Origin: Spirosoma foliorum
GTDB taxonomy: Bacteria; Bacteroidota; Bacteroidia; Cytophagales; Spirosomataceae
Direction of reading: 5' to 3'
Assembly: GCF_014117325.1 (NCBI RefSeq)
Contig: NZ_CP059732.1
Span: 6,275,001 to 6,339,000, forward strand
DNA length: 64,000 nucleotides
The position numbers were made by a program, and so were the translations under genes. The notes below the pieces were generated by a model. It was not told the DNA's origin and did not search any database. It worked only from the letters and a program-made list of their open reading frames with translations. Within the stretch, counting starts at the first letter, position 1. Every line of letters starts with the position of its first letter. Below are positions 9,056 through 17,653 of the stretch, piece after piece.

Positions 9056-9673
9056 ATGCCTATATTTTATTTCATTCGTCACGGACAAAGTGAAGGAAAT
9101 CGAAGCCTGCATTTAATTTGTGGGCGCTCTAACCATCACCCTTTGACTGACGTGGGAATTATTCAATCAGAAAAACTTGGCTATCGATTAAAAGACGAAT
9201 GTATTAAGTTTGACCATTGGTTTTCAAGCATTGCTGAGCGAGCCATTCAGACCGCAGATATTATTGGGCGTATTAATGATTTACCTCAAGCATCGCTTTC
9301 CGCGCAACTTCAGGAACAATGGATGGGTGATTGGGAAGGCCAACCGCGTGCTCAGATATATACAGAGGAAGTCGTTCAGCTTATGAACGCTGACAATTGG
9401 CATTATAAATGCCACAATGGCGAATCCCAATTCGAGGTGGAAAATCGTATGTATGATTTTATAAAGCCATTTTTATCCCTACCTTCTGAAGCAACGATTG
9501 GAATTGTTACACACGGTATAGCAATCAGGTGCCTTCTACGAAAACTGCTAGATTCGTCTCCTTCAATGACTCGTAAAATTCAGCTAAATAATACGTCGTT
9601 GACAATCTTGAGATACATTCGTTTCAGCTGGTATATTGAGCGGATAAATGACTACTCACATTTGGTCAAATAA
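9056..9673 (+). CDS. Histidine phosphatase superfamily protein (phosphoglycerate-mutase-like)
   Basis: The 205-residue protein begins MPIFYFIRHGQSEGN, with the catalytic RHG at residues 8-10. A second catalytic His probably lies in IGIVTHGIAIRCLLRKLL near residue 155. This is the histidine phosphatase fold, which removes phosphate from sugars, nucleotides, cofactors or proteins. An in-frame TTG at 8990 would add 22 unlikely residues, so ATG 9056 is chosen. It follows the kinase after 140 bases and is the last gene before a decayed insertion sequence. Whether it belongs to the peptide pathway is inferred from synteny only. Confidence 0.8.
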   Translation: MPIFYFIRHGQSEGNRSLHLICGRSNHHPLTDVGIIQSEKLGYRLKDECIKFDHWFSSIAERAIQTADIIGRINDLPQASLSAQLQEQWMGDWEGQPRAQIYTEEVVQLMNADNWHYKCHNGESQFEVENRMYDFIKPFLSLPSEATIGIVTHGIAIRCLLRKLLDSSPSMTRKIQLNNTSLTILRYIRFSWYIERINDYSHLVK

Positions 9674-9689
9674 TATCTTCTATTGTAAA

Positions 9690-10300
9690 GGACTAATCCT
9701 GGTATCTATATAAATCCGGCCATTCGGGGCAATGACGGCAATCAAGCTCAAGTGGGTTCGCCCTTCTTGTTCAACGATTACGTGTGTTTGCCCTCAAGAT
9801 GACCAAGTGTAGGCTAATAGGGACAACAAATAGCACGCTGCTTCATCCATATATAAAACAACCTGCCACTCCTCGTTAGCTTTTTTATGCTCCTCGCCAG
9901 TGAGCGGCCACATGGACATCTCTGAGTGGCTTTTGCCAACTCCATCCTACCTTTTCAGAATCGGTCCTATTTGCGAAGGATCATAGCTGACGCCAAACAA
10001 GTTTTTGAAGACTGCATTGACACGTGGGTGAGTTAACCAGCTCTCTTAAAACCATGATGCTTTGTCCTCTTATTGAGTACCAGCACTAATTGGCCCAGTT
10101 GCTGGGTCGATAAACGGGTTGGCGCTCCAGTTCGCTTACCTTCTTGCAGAGTGATAGCTCCATGCTCCTGATATTTCTTCAAGGTTTGGCTCACCCAAGG
10201 TTGAGTCAAGCCAAAGGCCTGAGCGATTGCAGCCTGCTTCCAACTCACTTAATGCCGTTCAACACAGCGTTGCCTTAAGGCTTCCTATTCGTTTTATTTA
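9690..10300 (-). pseudogene. Decayed IS630-family transposase
   Basis: Reading the minus strand from about 10300, translated fragments follow an IS630 transposase: RQRCVERH, then KQAAIAQAFGLTQPWVSQTL (helix-turn-helix), then HPRVNAVFKNLFGVSYDPSQ, then VVLYMDEAACYLLSLLAYTW with the catalytic Asp/Glu region. Stop codons and frame changes interrupt the frame at several points (around 10250-10295, 10032 and 9950), and the middle of the protein is missing. It is a non-functional remnant marking the right edge of the RiPP cassette. Confidence 0.7.
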
Positions 10301-10368
10301 TAGCTTGCCATTCAAGTAAAAGCACCGTACACAAAAGACTTACTCACGTATCAAAAATCAGTATCAAC

Positions 10369-10399
10369 TGTACAAACTTACTCACGTATCAATAATTGA
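10369..10399. repeat. Dispersed repeat, copy 1 (TACAAACTTACTCACG..)
   Basis: A motif of about 30 bases (TACAAACTTACTCACGTATC then AATAATTGA) lies next to the IS630 remnant. A partial copy (ACTTACTCACGTATCAA) is 40 bases before it, and a near-identical copy is at 45042-45070. It is probably a terminus of an IS630-type element or a related miniature element. Confidence 0.5.
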
Positions 10400-10529
10400 A
10401 TACTCAAGTTTGTTTAAACAGTTGGATTACAAGACGATGCAAACGCTTTATTAACTCAAATAAGGCTTTTTAGATGAATGTGAACGCTAGCAATTAAACG
10501 GAATATCATTAACCTTTGATCGAGTTCCA

Positions 10530-11063
10530 CTATAATACTTTTGGCCTAGCGTTCCTCAATCTTATCATTGAGTAGCCCAAAGTAGAGGAATTAAGTAAAT
10601 CAGCTAATTTCCAAAGATTTGGCGTGAATCTAAGTTCAATATTTCTTGATAATAGCTCTTCAATTAGGTCGTCAATTTTTTTAACAGAAATCGGCTTAAC
10701 TGTTTCATAAGAAATGTAGTATCCAGCATTTTCATCTAATAAAGTAAACGTTTCTGGATCAAATTCATAACAGAATAAAGTGGTATTTTTTATTTTATAA
10801 TACCAAGAGGCTTCAACTGTTATTATATAATCTGCAAGGGAAGTACTGAAAAAGGATTCAATATCATGTTCTACTGTTACTTCGTTTCTGAAATAGGCTA
10901 CACGAGGACAATCTCGCGGAAAAAAATAATTATGAAGCAATGTATCGTTTACTGCAAATACTACATCACCTTTAATCTTTTCATACTGAGTTGGTGAAGG
11001 ACGAGGCTTAAAAAGCCTAATGTTTGGATCTTCACTGATGTGAAATAGTTTGTGTGGTTTCAT
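10530..11063 (-). CDS. DUF6886-like protein
   Basis: From the second methionine the protein starts MKPHKLFHISEDPNIRLFKPRPSP and contains FPRDCPRVAYF. Together these are the signature of the small cytoplasmic DUF6886 family ('HFSEEP...F.PRPS', 'FPRDCPR'). It is about 177 residues, a typical size. The fold resembles ADP-ribosyl/RNA phosphotransferase-like proteins, but I do not know an established function. It is a monocistronic minus-strand gene without operon partners, between the IS630 remnant and a poorly coding stretch. Confidence 0.7.
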   Translation of the reverse strand: MKPHKLFHISEDPNIRLFKPRPSPTQYEKIKGDVVFAVNDTLLHNYFFPRDCPRVAYFRNEVTVEHDIESFFSTSLADYIITVEASWYYKIKNTTLFCYEFDPETFTLLDENAGYYISYETVKPISVKKIDDLIEELLSRNIELRFTPNLWKLADLLNSSTLGYSMIRLRNARPKVL

Positions 11064-11438
11064 TTTTAATGATTTAGCGATAATAGGGCGAAAGATTATA
11101 CATCTTATAAATTCTTCGGAATTTTTCAACCCCTTTATAACTCTAATGCGTTAAAATGTTTCTAACGCAATATAAGAAAAAATGAGTTTGTGCAAATTAT
11201 GCATCTCACTTACTTCATATGGCTCAGCATAGATAAAGCACTCGTTACCGTGTTAAGTCTATCCTGAAATGGTAAGCTCAGCTTAGGGAAGATGTCTGAC
11301 GGGTTTTCATTAATAGGTTCACTCGTACTTGAATGCCGATCTACTAATCCGTTCCCTACAATAAAAGTTAATAAGCTGGTTGTTCAAATGAAATCCTTGA
11401 CGCTTGATACACGTTCGAGCATACCGGTACGCCCAATC

Positions 11439-11828
11439 TCAGCAAGTTTGCATGAGCGCCGATTGGATTTTGTAGAATTCCGTAACAGACAATCGATACC
11501 GGTGGCCTACTTTGGCCTGTTGGCCCTGCCAGCTGAAGGTTAGCAAAAAATAGGCTTCACCACCTGCATACAGCTCATTCTCTTTTGTGAAATGCTCAAT
11601 CAACAGGAGCCGCTTGGCACAAAGTTGATAGTTAGTTACCAGCTCAGTCGCGACATACTCTATGGCTTGACTTGAATTGGTGCTTTTATCGAGCCAACTG
11701 GTTATAACCACTTGCCATCTACGATCCATGCGGATCGTGCAGGAGCCAGAGAGATGATTGGCCGCCTGAAAAATTAACATGCGTTCTTCCATACACAAAA
11801 TTGCAATCCATGCTTTTAGCGGCTTCAA
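11439..11828 (-). CDS. Hypothetical protein, doubtful
   Basis: The reading frame is 129 residues; the start could also be the internal methionines near residue 13 or 17. The C-terminal half (EAYFLLTFSWQGQQAKVGHR, then YRLSVTEFYKIQSALMQ) looks protein-like, with alternating hydrophobic residues. There is no recognised domain, and an overlapping frame extends upstream. It may be a small mobile-element protein or spurious. The stretches 11064-11438 and 11829-12221 around it hold nothing else I can support; a C8 tract lies near 11990. Confidence 0.35.
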   Translation of the reverse strand: MKPLKAWIAILCMEERMLIFQAANHLSGSCTIRMDRRWQVVITSWLDKSTNSSQAIEYVATELVTNYQLCAKRLLLIEHFTKENELYAGGEAYFLLTFSWQGQQAKVGHRYRLSVTEFYKIQSALMQTC

Positions 11829-12221
11829 AGATCGGCACGGTAGCCAGTAAGTAATAATACGACATACAAATAAGTCGGGACGACGGATTAAAAATCAGCC
11901 TTTCATAGGATTGGCATGTCAGGACGGGACAGGTTTTGAGGTTTAAGCCAACCCGCGTCCTCCACATCGCGGAAGTCCGCCCCCCCCTATTCCCGCTGTA
12001 AAAAAGTATGCCTGGGACAGCCAAGTTTAGGGCTTTGTAACCATCTATAACAATCTGATCAGTTCTTGGGCATTTCGGAGAGATGCCATTGCATCCTGAA
12101 TAACAAACAATCCTGGCAGGGCTGTTCTTGCGATACCGTTAGCTATTTTATCAACTCCTGGTTCGTTACTTTGCAGTGAATAAAACCTATCTTGCCTAGG
12201 CAATTCTACCTACCACAACCC

Positions 12222-12446
12222 ATGACTAGTCGGTTCGCGTTACTTTTGTCGTTGCTCGCGCCAGCTTGGCTTCTGCTACAATTCCGCCGAAAACTGGCCT
12301 TTTCGAAACAATGTCCACGTTGCAAAAATCCCTATCCAGACCGAACCAGTCGACCACGCTGGATGAAGGGGCGGGGCGATTGGTTGCCCCTTAAGGCCTA
12401 TTACTGCACCAAGTGCCGTCACTGTTTTTATCGGTTTGACCGCTGA
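12222..12446 (+). CDS. Small zinc-ribbon protein with N-terminal hydrophobic segment
   Basis: The roughly 74-residue protein starts with a hydrophobic stretch (FALLLSLLAPAWLLLQF). It carries two CxxC pairs (CPRCKNPYPDR and CTKCRHCFYRFDR), forming a zinc-ribbon-like module with basic residues between. A membrane-tethered or exported small metal-binding protein is plausible. An upstream TTG at 12192 is in frame but ATG 12222 is preferred. Such proteins occur on Bacteroidota mobile elements, but no function is known to me. Confidence 0.55.
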   Translation: MTSRFALLLSLLAPAWLLLQFRRKLAFSKQCPRCKNPYPDRTSRPRWMKGRGDWLPLKAYYCTKCRHCFYRFDR

Positions 12447-12533
12447 TCACCGTTACCGTCTCACCTCAGCTCCATTTTGCCTTCTAGTCCCAAGCAAACA
12501 GCAAGGGCAGCGTCGTGTCCGCCATTTACCCAC

Positions 12534-12830
12534 TCAGGGCAATAGCGTCACACTCTGCTTGATCAGCCGCTTCAATTGGCGTAATGCATCGCTGTGCCCA
12601 TTTTCGTAAGAACGCAGGGCGGACCGGGCATGTAAAGTCACCATAGCCCACGCCAGCCGATACGAATAAGCATTGGCCGCGACCTGAATCAACTGCCACA
12701 CAGCGCTTTTAAAGGCATTAAACAGGCTCGTGGCCGGCTGGCCAGGTTGCAATTGTTCGATTTGGTCAGCTATTTGTATAACCTTCGTCAGTGGAGAAAG
12801 CGGTGTGGGCCTATTCAGATTGGTATTCAT
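12534..12830 (-). CDS. Small helical hypothetical protein divergent from the relaxase
   Basis: The 98-residue protein is almost all-helical, with no Cys and basic residues in the C-terminal half (ARSALRSYENGHSDALRQLK). Its composition matches the GC-richer relaxase region. It is transcribed away from the relaxase gene, with 259 bases between them, a typical position for a transfer-accessory or oriT-binding protein. That role is an inference from position; no domain is recognised. Confidence 0.5.
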   Translation of the reverse strand: MNTNLNRPTPLSPLTKVIQIADQIEQLQPGQPATSLFNAFKSAVWQLIQVAANAYSYRLAWAMVTLHARSALRSYENGHSDALRQLKRLIKQSVTLLP

Positions 12831-13089
12831 GCGAAGTTTCGATAAGCACTCATAACCGCAATGGGGTCAAAATGTTGGGTCATCAATCAAATTCGCATCT
12901 TGCCTCATGACGTTTCCGATGTTTCAACGTGCTGAACATCAAGACACAATTGAGCGACGGTTCATAGAAAGGGGTAAGAACGCTCGTTCATCGGCATAGG
13001 ATCTTTTACACTCATATCCCATTGTGACCAGCTATAACAAACCGACAATCTGACCAGCCACAGGACATTTCTGAGGTATAGAATCAGGC

Positions 13090-15855
13090 ATGATCCGCAT
13101 GATTCAAAGCACCTCCGCTGGGCAAGCCAAAGCGTATTTCAATGACTCGTTGCACCAGTCTGATTATTACCTGAACGATCAGGAACAGCCTGGACGTTTT
13201 TATGGGCGCGTCGCTGCTCGTTTTGGCATTATGGGCATGGCGACAAAACAGGCTTTTCATGCCCTGTGCGAAAACATCAATCCAATCACGGGTCAGGCAC
13301 TCACACCACGCAAAAAAGACAATCGCACGGTTGGCTACGACATCAATTTCCATTGTCCGAAATCCGTTTCCATCATTCATGCGCTGACCGACGACGATCA
13401 TATTCTGGATGCGTTTCAAGCCAGCGTTCGTGCCACCATGCTGGACATCGAGGCCGATGCGCAAACGCGGGTGCGTAAAAATGGCATGGATGAAGACCGG
13501 TCAACCGGCGAACTGATCTGGGCGGATTTTATCCACCAGACGGCGAGACCTGTTGACAGATCGGTACCTGATCCTCACCTCCACTGTCATTCGTTTGTGT
13601 TCAATGTGACGTGGGATGTGGTTGAACAGCAATTCAAGGCGGGACAGTTTCGGGATATTAAACGCGACATGCCGTATTACCAGGCGCGGTTTCACAAACG
13701 ACTGGCCGATAAACTGGTTGAGTTAGGTTATCGCATCCGTCGCACCGACAAGGCGTTTGAAATCACTGGTGTGCCGGAACATATCATCGATCTGTTTTCC
13801 AAGCGCACCAACGAAATCGGCCAGATTGCCAACCAACTCGGTATTACCGATCAGGCCGAACTGGATCAATTGGGAGCGCGTACCCGCGCCAAGAAGCAGA
13901 AGGGTCTGACGATGGCCAAGCTCAAGCAAGAATGGCGCAAACAGATTTTTGCCTTGGGCATGCGTGACAAGGGTAAAGGCGAACAGCCGATCCGCTTTAC
14001 CACAGTTCCACTTTTGCCCCCGCCCTCGCCTAAACACTGTATCGATCATGCGTTGGCGATGCGGTTTGAACGGGTTTCCGTGATGCAGGATCGGCGGATT
14101 CTGGAAGTGGCCTATCGGCAGGGATTGGGCTATCCAACGCTGACCGTCGATCAGATTACCAAACGCTTTGCCGACGATAAGCGGATTATCCGGGTCAAGG
14201 ACGGCCCAAAAACACTCTGCACCACCAAAGAGGTTTTGCGTGAAGAACAGCAGATGGTGGCTCTGGCTGGGCAAAGCAAGGGCCTGCTGCTCCCGCTTTA
14301 TCCGGTTACTCCTGAAATCTTACTGGAAGGCGAACAGCGTGAAGCCGTATCCCATGTACTGACCACCACCAATCGCGTGTCGATTATTCGCGGTCGGGCT
14401 GGAACGGGGAAAACCACATTGATGAACGAAGCCATTCGGCTGATCACGGAAACGGGGTATAAAGTCACCGTTGTGGCACCAACGGCGCAAGCGGCACGGG
14501 GCGTGTTGCGAGAAGAAGGGTTTAGCGAAGCAGACACCGTGGCCAAACTGTTGTCCTCACCTAACCTTCAAGTGGCTTTAGCCGATGGCGTGTTATGGGT
14601 CGATGAAGCTGGATTGTTAAACACCAAGGATATGACGGCCCTGCTTCAATTGGTTACTGACAAAAACGCGCGTCTGATTTTAAGTGGCGACACGCGGCAA
14701 CATAGCAGTGTGATGCGGGGGGATGCGTTACGCATTCTCAATACGGTGGCGGGTATCCGATCCGCTGAGGTTAGCCGCATTTATCGGCAACGTCATCTGG
14801 ACTATCGCAAAGCCGTGCAAGCTTTAGCGGATCATAAAGTTGGAGAAGCATTTTCGGTATTAGATAGCATGGAAGCAATTAAGACCCTTGATCCCACCAA
14901 CTCCTTTGCCACTTTAGCCCATGATTATTTGGCGACCTTGAAAAAAGGAAAGTCGGCCTTGGTGATTTCACCGACGCACAAGGAAGGCGAACGGGTCACC
15001 AAAGCCATTCGCGAGACATTGCGCGAGGCCGGACGGATTGCCAGTGTGGAAACAACCGTTTCGCGGCTGGTCAACACCAATCTAACGATGGCGGAAAAAA
15101 GTGATTCCCGTAATTATCGCGCTGGGCAAGTCATCCAGTTCAATCAGAAACTGGCTGGCATCGAGCGTGGTTCGCGGTGGTTGGTTCATTGTGCGGACGA
15201 TGGCATCGTCCACATTCAGGATGCCAGTGGCCAGCAAACATCCCTGCCCCTAGACCGCATGGAGCAATTCGATGTGTACCGAGCGGGCGAAATCGCGCTG
15301 GCCAAAGGTGATAAAGTACGCATTACCCGCAATGGATATGATGCAAACAAAAAACGGCTGACGAACGGGCAGATGTTGGAGGTGATCGCCATTGAGCCGA
15401 ATGGGGCTTTGCGCCTACACAACAAGGCCAGCAAAGCCACCTACACCGTTCCGACTCAATTTGGTCATATCGCCCACGGCTATTGCCTGACTTCACATGC
15501 CGCACAGGGCAAGACCGTCGATGAGGTGTTTATCGCCCAACCGGCCAGCACCTTTGCCGCTACCAACCTCAACCAATTCTATGTGTCGGTGTCACGGGCG
15601 CGAGATGGTGTGCATATCTATACAGATGATAAAGCTGCTTTATTAGCTCATGCCTCTGCATTGGGGGATCGTCTGTCCGCATTGGAACTGGTGAAACACA
15701 GGAAGGCCAAACGAAATGCTATCGAGCAGATGATCAGAACGGCGCGGCCTGTATCTCCGAAAGTGCAGCCGGTCCTCAAGCGTATGGAAACACCAGATAA
15801 GCCTAAGGTCATTCAGCGAAAGCCGGTTCCGCATGCACCCCGTCCAATACTTTAA
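13090..15855 (+). CDS. MobF-family relaxase with helicase domain (TrwC/TraI-like)
   Basis: The 921-residue protein has the TrwC relaxase domain in its N-terminal 300 residues: early Tyr pair region (QSDYYL), GYDINFHCPKSVSI, and the three-His metal motif HLHCH near residues 163-167. A RecD-like helicase follows, with Walker A GRAGTGKTTL near residue 436, LWVDEAGLL as Walker B, SGDTRQH, and the C-terminal SHAAQGKTVDEV and FYVSVSRAR motifs. It nicks oriT, stays covalently bound through Tyr and unwinds the transferred strand. All motifs are intact, so it is likely functional. The candidate oriT is the upstream intergenic region. Confidence 0.95.
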   Translation: MIRMIQSTSAGQAKAYFNDSLHQSDYYLNDQEQPGRFYGRVAARFGIMGMATKQAFHALCENINPITGQALTPRKKDNRTVGYDINFHCPKSVSIIHALTDDDHILDAFQASVRATMLDIEADAQTRVRKNGMDEDRSTGELIWADFIHQTARPVDRSVPDPHLHCHSFVFNVTWDVVEQQFKAGQFRDIKRDMPYYQARFHKRLADKLVELGYRIRRTDKAFEITGVPEHIIDLFSKRTNEIGQIANQLGITDQAELDQLGARTRAKKQKGLTMAKLKQEWRKQIFALGMRDKGKGEQPIRFTTVPLLPPPSPKHCIDHALAMRFERVSVMQDRRILEVAYRQGLGYPTLTVDQITKRFADDKRIIRVKDGPKTLCTTKEVLREEQQMVALAGQSKGLLLPLYPVTPEILLEGEQREAVSHVLTTTNRVSIIRGRAGTGKTTLMNEAIRLITETGYKVTVVAPTAQAARGVLREEGFSEADTVAKLLSSPNLQVALADGVLWVDEAGLLNTKDMTALLQLVTDKNARLILSGDTRQHSSVMRGDALRILNTVAGIRSAEVSRIYRQRHLDYRKAVQALADHKVGEAFSVLDSMEAIKTLDPTNSFATLAHDYLATLKKGKSALVISPTHKEGERVTKAIRETLREAGRIASVETTVSRLVNTNLTMAEKSDSRNYRAGQVIQFNQKLAGIERGSRWLVHCADDGIVHIQDASGQQTSLPLDRMEQFDVYRAGEIALAKGDKVRITRNGYDANKKRLTNGQMLEVIAIEPNGALRLHNKASKATYTVPTQFGHIAHGYCLTSHAAQGKTVDEVFIAQPASTFAATNLNQFYVSVSRARDGVHIYTDDKAALLAHASALGDRLSALELVKHRKAKRNAIEQMIRTARPVSPKVQPVLKRMETPDKPKVIQRKPVPHAPRPIL

Positions 15856-15880
15856 AGCGAATTTCGCACAAGAGAAGCTA

Positions 15881-16231
15881 ATGGAAACAACTAGTGATTG
15901 CTCAACAGGTTACAATGCTGGTAGCACTGAATTGCATGAGACCGATAGTAGTGTGCGTAATCTCTGCTTCGTGTGGGAAGACGGACGACGGGCGTTTTTT
16001 AATTACGCTTATCTGATATCGGGCGATTTGGTCGTAACCGATACATTGAATATGATGATGCTTTATTTCAGCGGACAAATTGTGACCTTAAAAGGATACC
16101 GTTTAGACTTACTATTCGATTTACTGTTGGCCCATATACCTAAAACCATTACTGCTAGCAATCCGCGCTATCGACTGGAAGCTGAGGCCTCGTTTGCTCA
16201 GGTGGCTGAAATAATAGTCAAAAGCGAGTAA
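15881..16231 (+). CDS. Hypothetical protein downstream of the relaxase
   Basis: The 116-residue protein starts at ATG 15881, 25 bases after the relaxase stop, so it probably shares its transcript. The middle (LCFVWEDGRRAFFNYAYLIS) reads like a 'sensor strand' in which a short text is matched to a beta-sheet protein. The C terminus is helical. No signal peptide or known domain is seen. The frame is open upstream to 15833 but would overlap the relaxase. Function unknown; probably an element-borne accessory gene. Confidence 0.6.
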   Translation: METTSDCSTGYNAGSTELHETDSSVRNLCFVWEDGRRAFFNYAYLISGDLVVTDTLNMMMLYFSGQIVTLKGYRLDLLFDLLLAHIPKTITASNPRYRLEAEASFAQVAEIIVKSE

Positions 16232-16371
16232 TATAGATTTCATTCAAAAACACATATCAGGTAGCGGTCAGTAAACAGCCGAATGGTAAATGTGGGATCA
16301 GTTAAGAAACGGATAATACGGACATGAAAAGAGCCAAATGCCTACCAACTGACTCTATCTCACGCAATATC

Positions 16372-17649
16372 CTAACGAATAGCTTCATAGCAATAGGCAC
16401 TAAGACCTGTTGTGGCCATCACCCGGCCTTTCTCCCCCTCTTTACCGGGTAAAATTGTGCAGGTGCCATAAAACCAAGCGCCTGAATTGACCGTTTCATC
16501 AGGAGAAACGACTTTCCACAAATGCTTGCCAGTTGTGGCATCGATAGCATGCAACCGGCCATCGCCACCACCCAAGAAATAAATAACGTTATTTAGATAA
16601 CTAATTGGACTGCTCGTACCAGCACTTTTTTCTTGCCACACTTGCTGGCCCGTCTGCGCATCTAAACAGTAGGTGTAGGTATCCTCGCAGTTAGCAAATA
16701 GTTTATCGTTGACAATAATAAAGCCTGAAGACCCAAACCCTTGCGGGAATGATTTAACCCAAATTTCGCGTCCGGTCATTAAATCATGGCAGTGAAGACT
16801 TCGGCCTGAGGCATGATAAACTTTATTTTGATACAACCTTGCATGTGTTATGTTGGTATTCGCCGAAGCTTGGTTTAAGTTGCTGCGGTTATAAACCCAT
16901 ACGTTCCTGGTCAAATTATATAAGCCCATTGCGGAACGATACTGATAGCCTTCAAGGGCGGGGTCCATATACAACACGCATAGGAGGGTATCTTGATTTA
17001 ATGTCAGGGGAATAATCCGCTTGATCCAACCATTCTGCCCGCTATTATCCTGCTTTCCGGTTAGATCATATTGAGGCTTAATAAGTTCTTTTTCCAGATT
17101 ATTCGTCAGCACATTCCCCATGTATAAAATATCCCCCTGGTTCGATGTGGGTGGATAACCTGCATTAAAATAGAAATTACCAATACCACCAACCTGAGGG
17201 CTACGAAGCAGATTTTGTTGATGCTTCCAAAAAGTCGTTCCATTTTGAAGATTCAAACAGTACGTATTGCCACCATGCAAAAACGTTACTCGGTCATCTT
17301 TTTGATAATAGTCGCCCTCATTAATAGAAAGTGGATCTTTGATAGTAGCATTTGCCGATGCGGGTAGTAAATCACTCCATTCCCACTCAATGTGTCCCGT
17401 CACCGAATTGAGACTTACTAGGTAGCGATTATTATCCCTATTTGCACCAACTAAAAAATTACCACGGCTATCAGTTACCTGAGCTTCAGAAACGACTTCA
17501 ACTAAAGCCCCATTATTTGACAAGGACGTTTTCCACAACTGGGGTAGTTTGATAACCACCCCAGTTGAGTCGAAAACCGAGTCTTCTTGCTTGTGGCAGG
17601 AAAAAACGCCCAGAAAGAGAGAGCCGAGAACAAACAAAGACTTGATCAT
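16372..17649 (-). CDS. PQQ-like beta-propeller lipoprotein
   Basis: The roughly 425-residue protein starts MIKSLFVLGSLFLGVFSCHK, a lipoprotein signal with the lipobox Cys at about residue 18. The mature part has repeated propeller-blade signatures such as GHIEWEWSD, GTTFWKHQQ, GREIWVKSF, GQQVWQEKS and GKHLWKVVS. These are the tryptophan-docking repeats of PQQ-binding-like propellers. It lacks an obvious dehydrogenase active site, so it is more likely a binding or scaffold lipoprotein than a quinoprotein enzyme. It starts 4 bases after the stop of the upstream lipase-like gene and is the third gene of a minus-strand surface operon. Confidence 0.8.
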   Translation of the reverse strand: MIKSLFVLGSLFLGVFSCHKQEDSVFDSTGVVIKLPQLWKTSLSNNGALVEVVSEAQVTDSRGNFLVGANRDNNRYLVSLNSVTGHIEWEWSDLLPASANATIKDPLSINEGDYYQKDDRVTFLHGGNTYCLNLQNGTTFWKHQQNLLRSPQVGGIGNFYFNAGYPPTSNQGDILYMGNVLTNNLEKELIKPQYDLTGKQDNSGQNGWIKRIIPLTLNQDTLLCVLYMDPALEGYQYRSAMGLYNLTRNVWVYNRSNLNQASANTNITHARLYQNKVYHASGRSLHCHDLMTGREIWVKSFPQGFGSSGFIIVNDKLFANCEDTYTYCLDAQTGQQVWQEKSAGTSSPISYLNNVIYFLGGGDGRLHAIDATTGKHLWKVVSPDETVNSGAWFYGTCTILPGKEGEKGRVMATTGLSAYCYEAIR

Positions 17650-17653
17650 ACCG

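Noticed and set aside
11719..12024. 101-codon minus-strand frame across a C8 tract
   Set aside because: It overlaps the more plausible frame at 11439-11828 and shows low-complexity, non-conserved composition.
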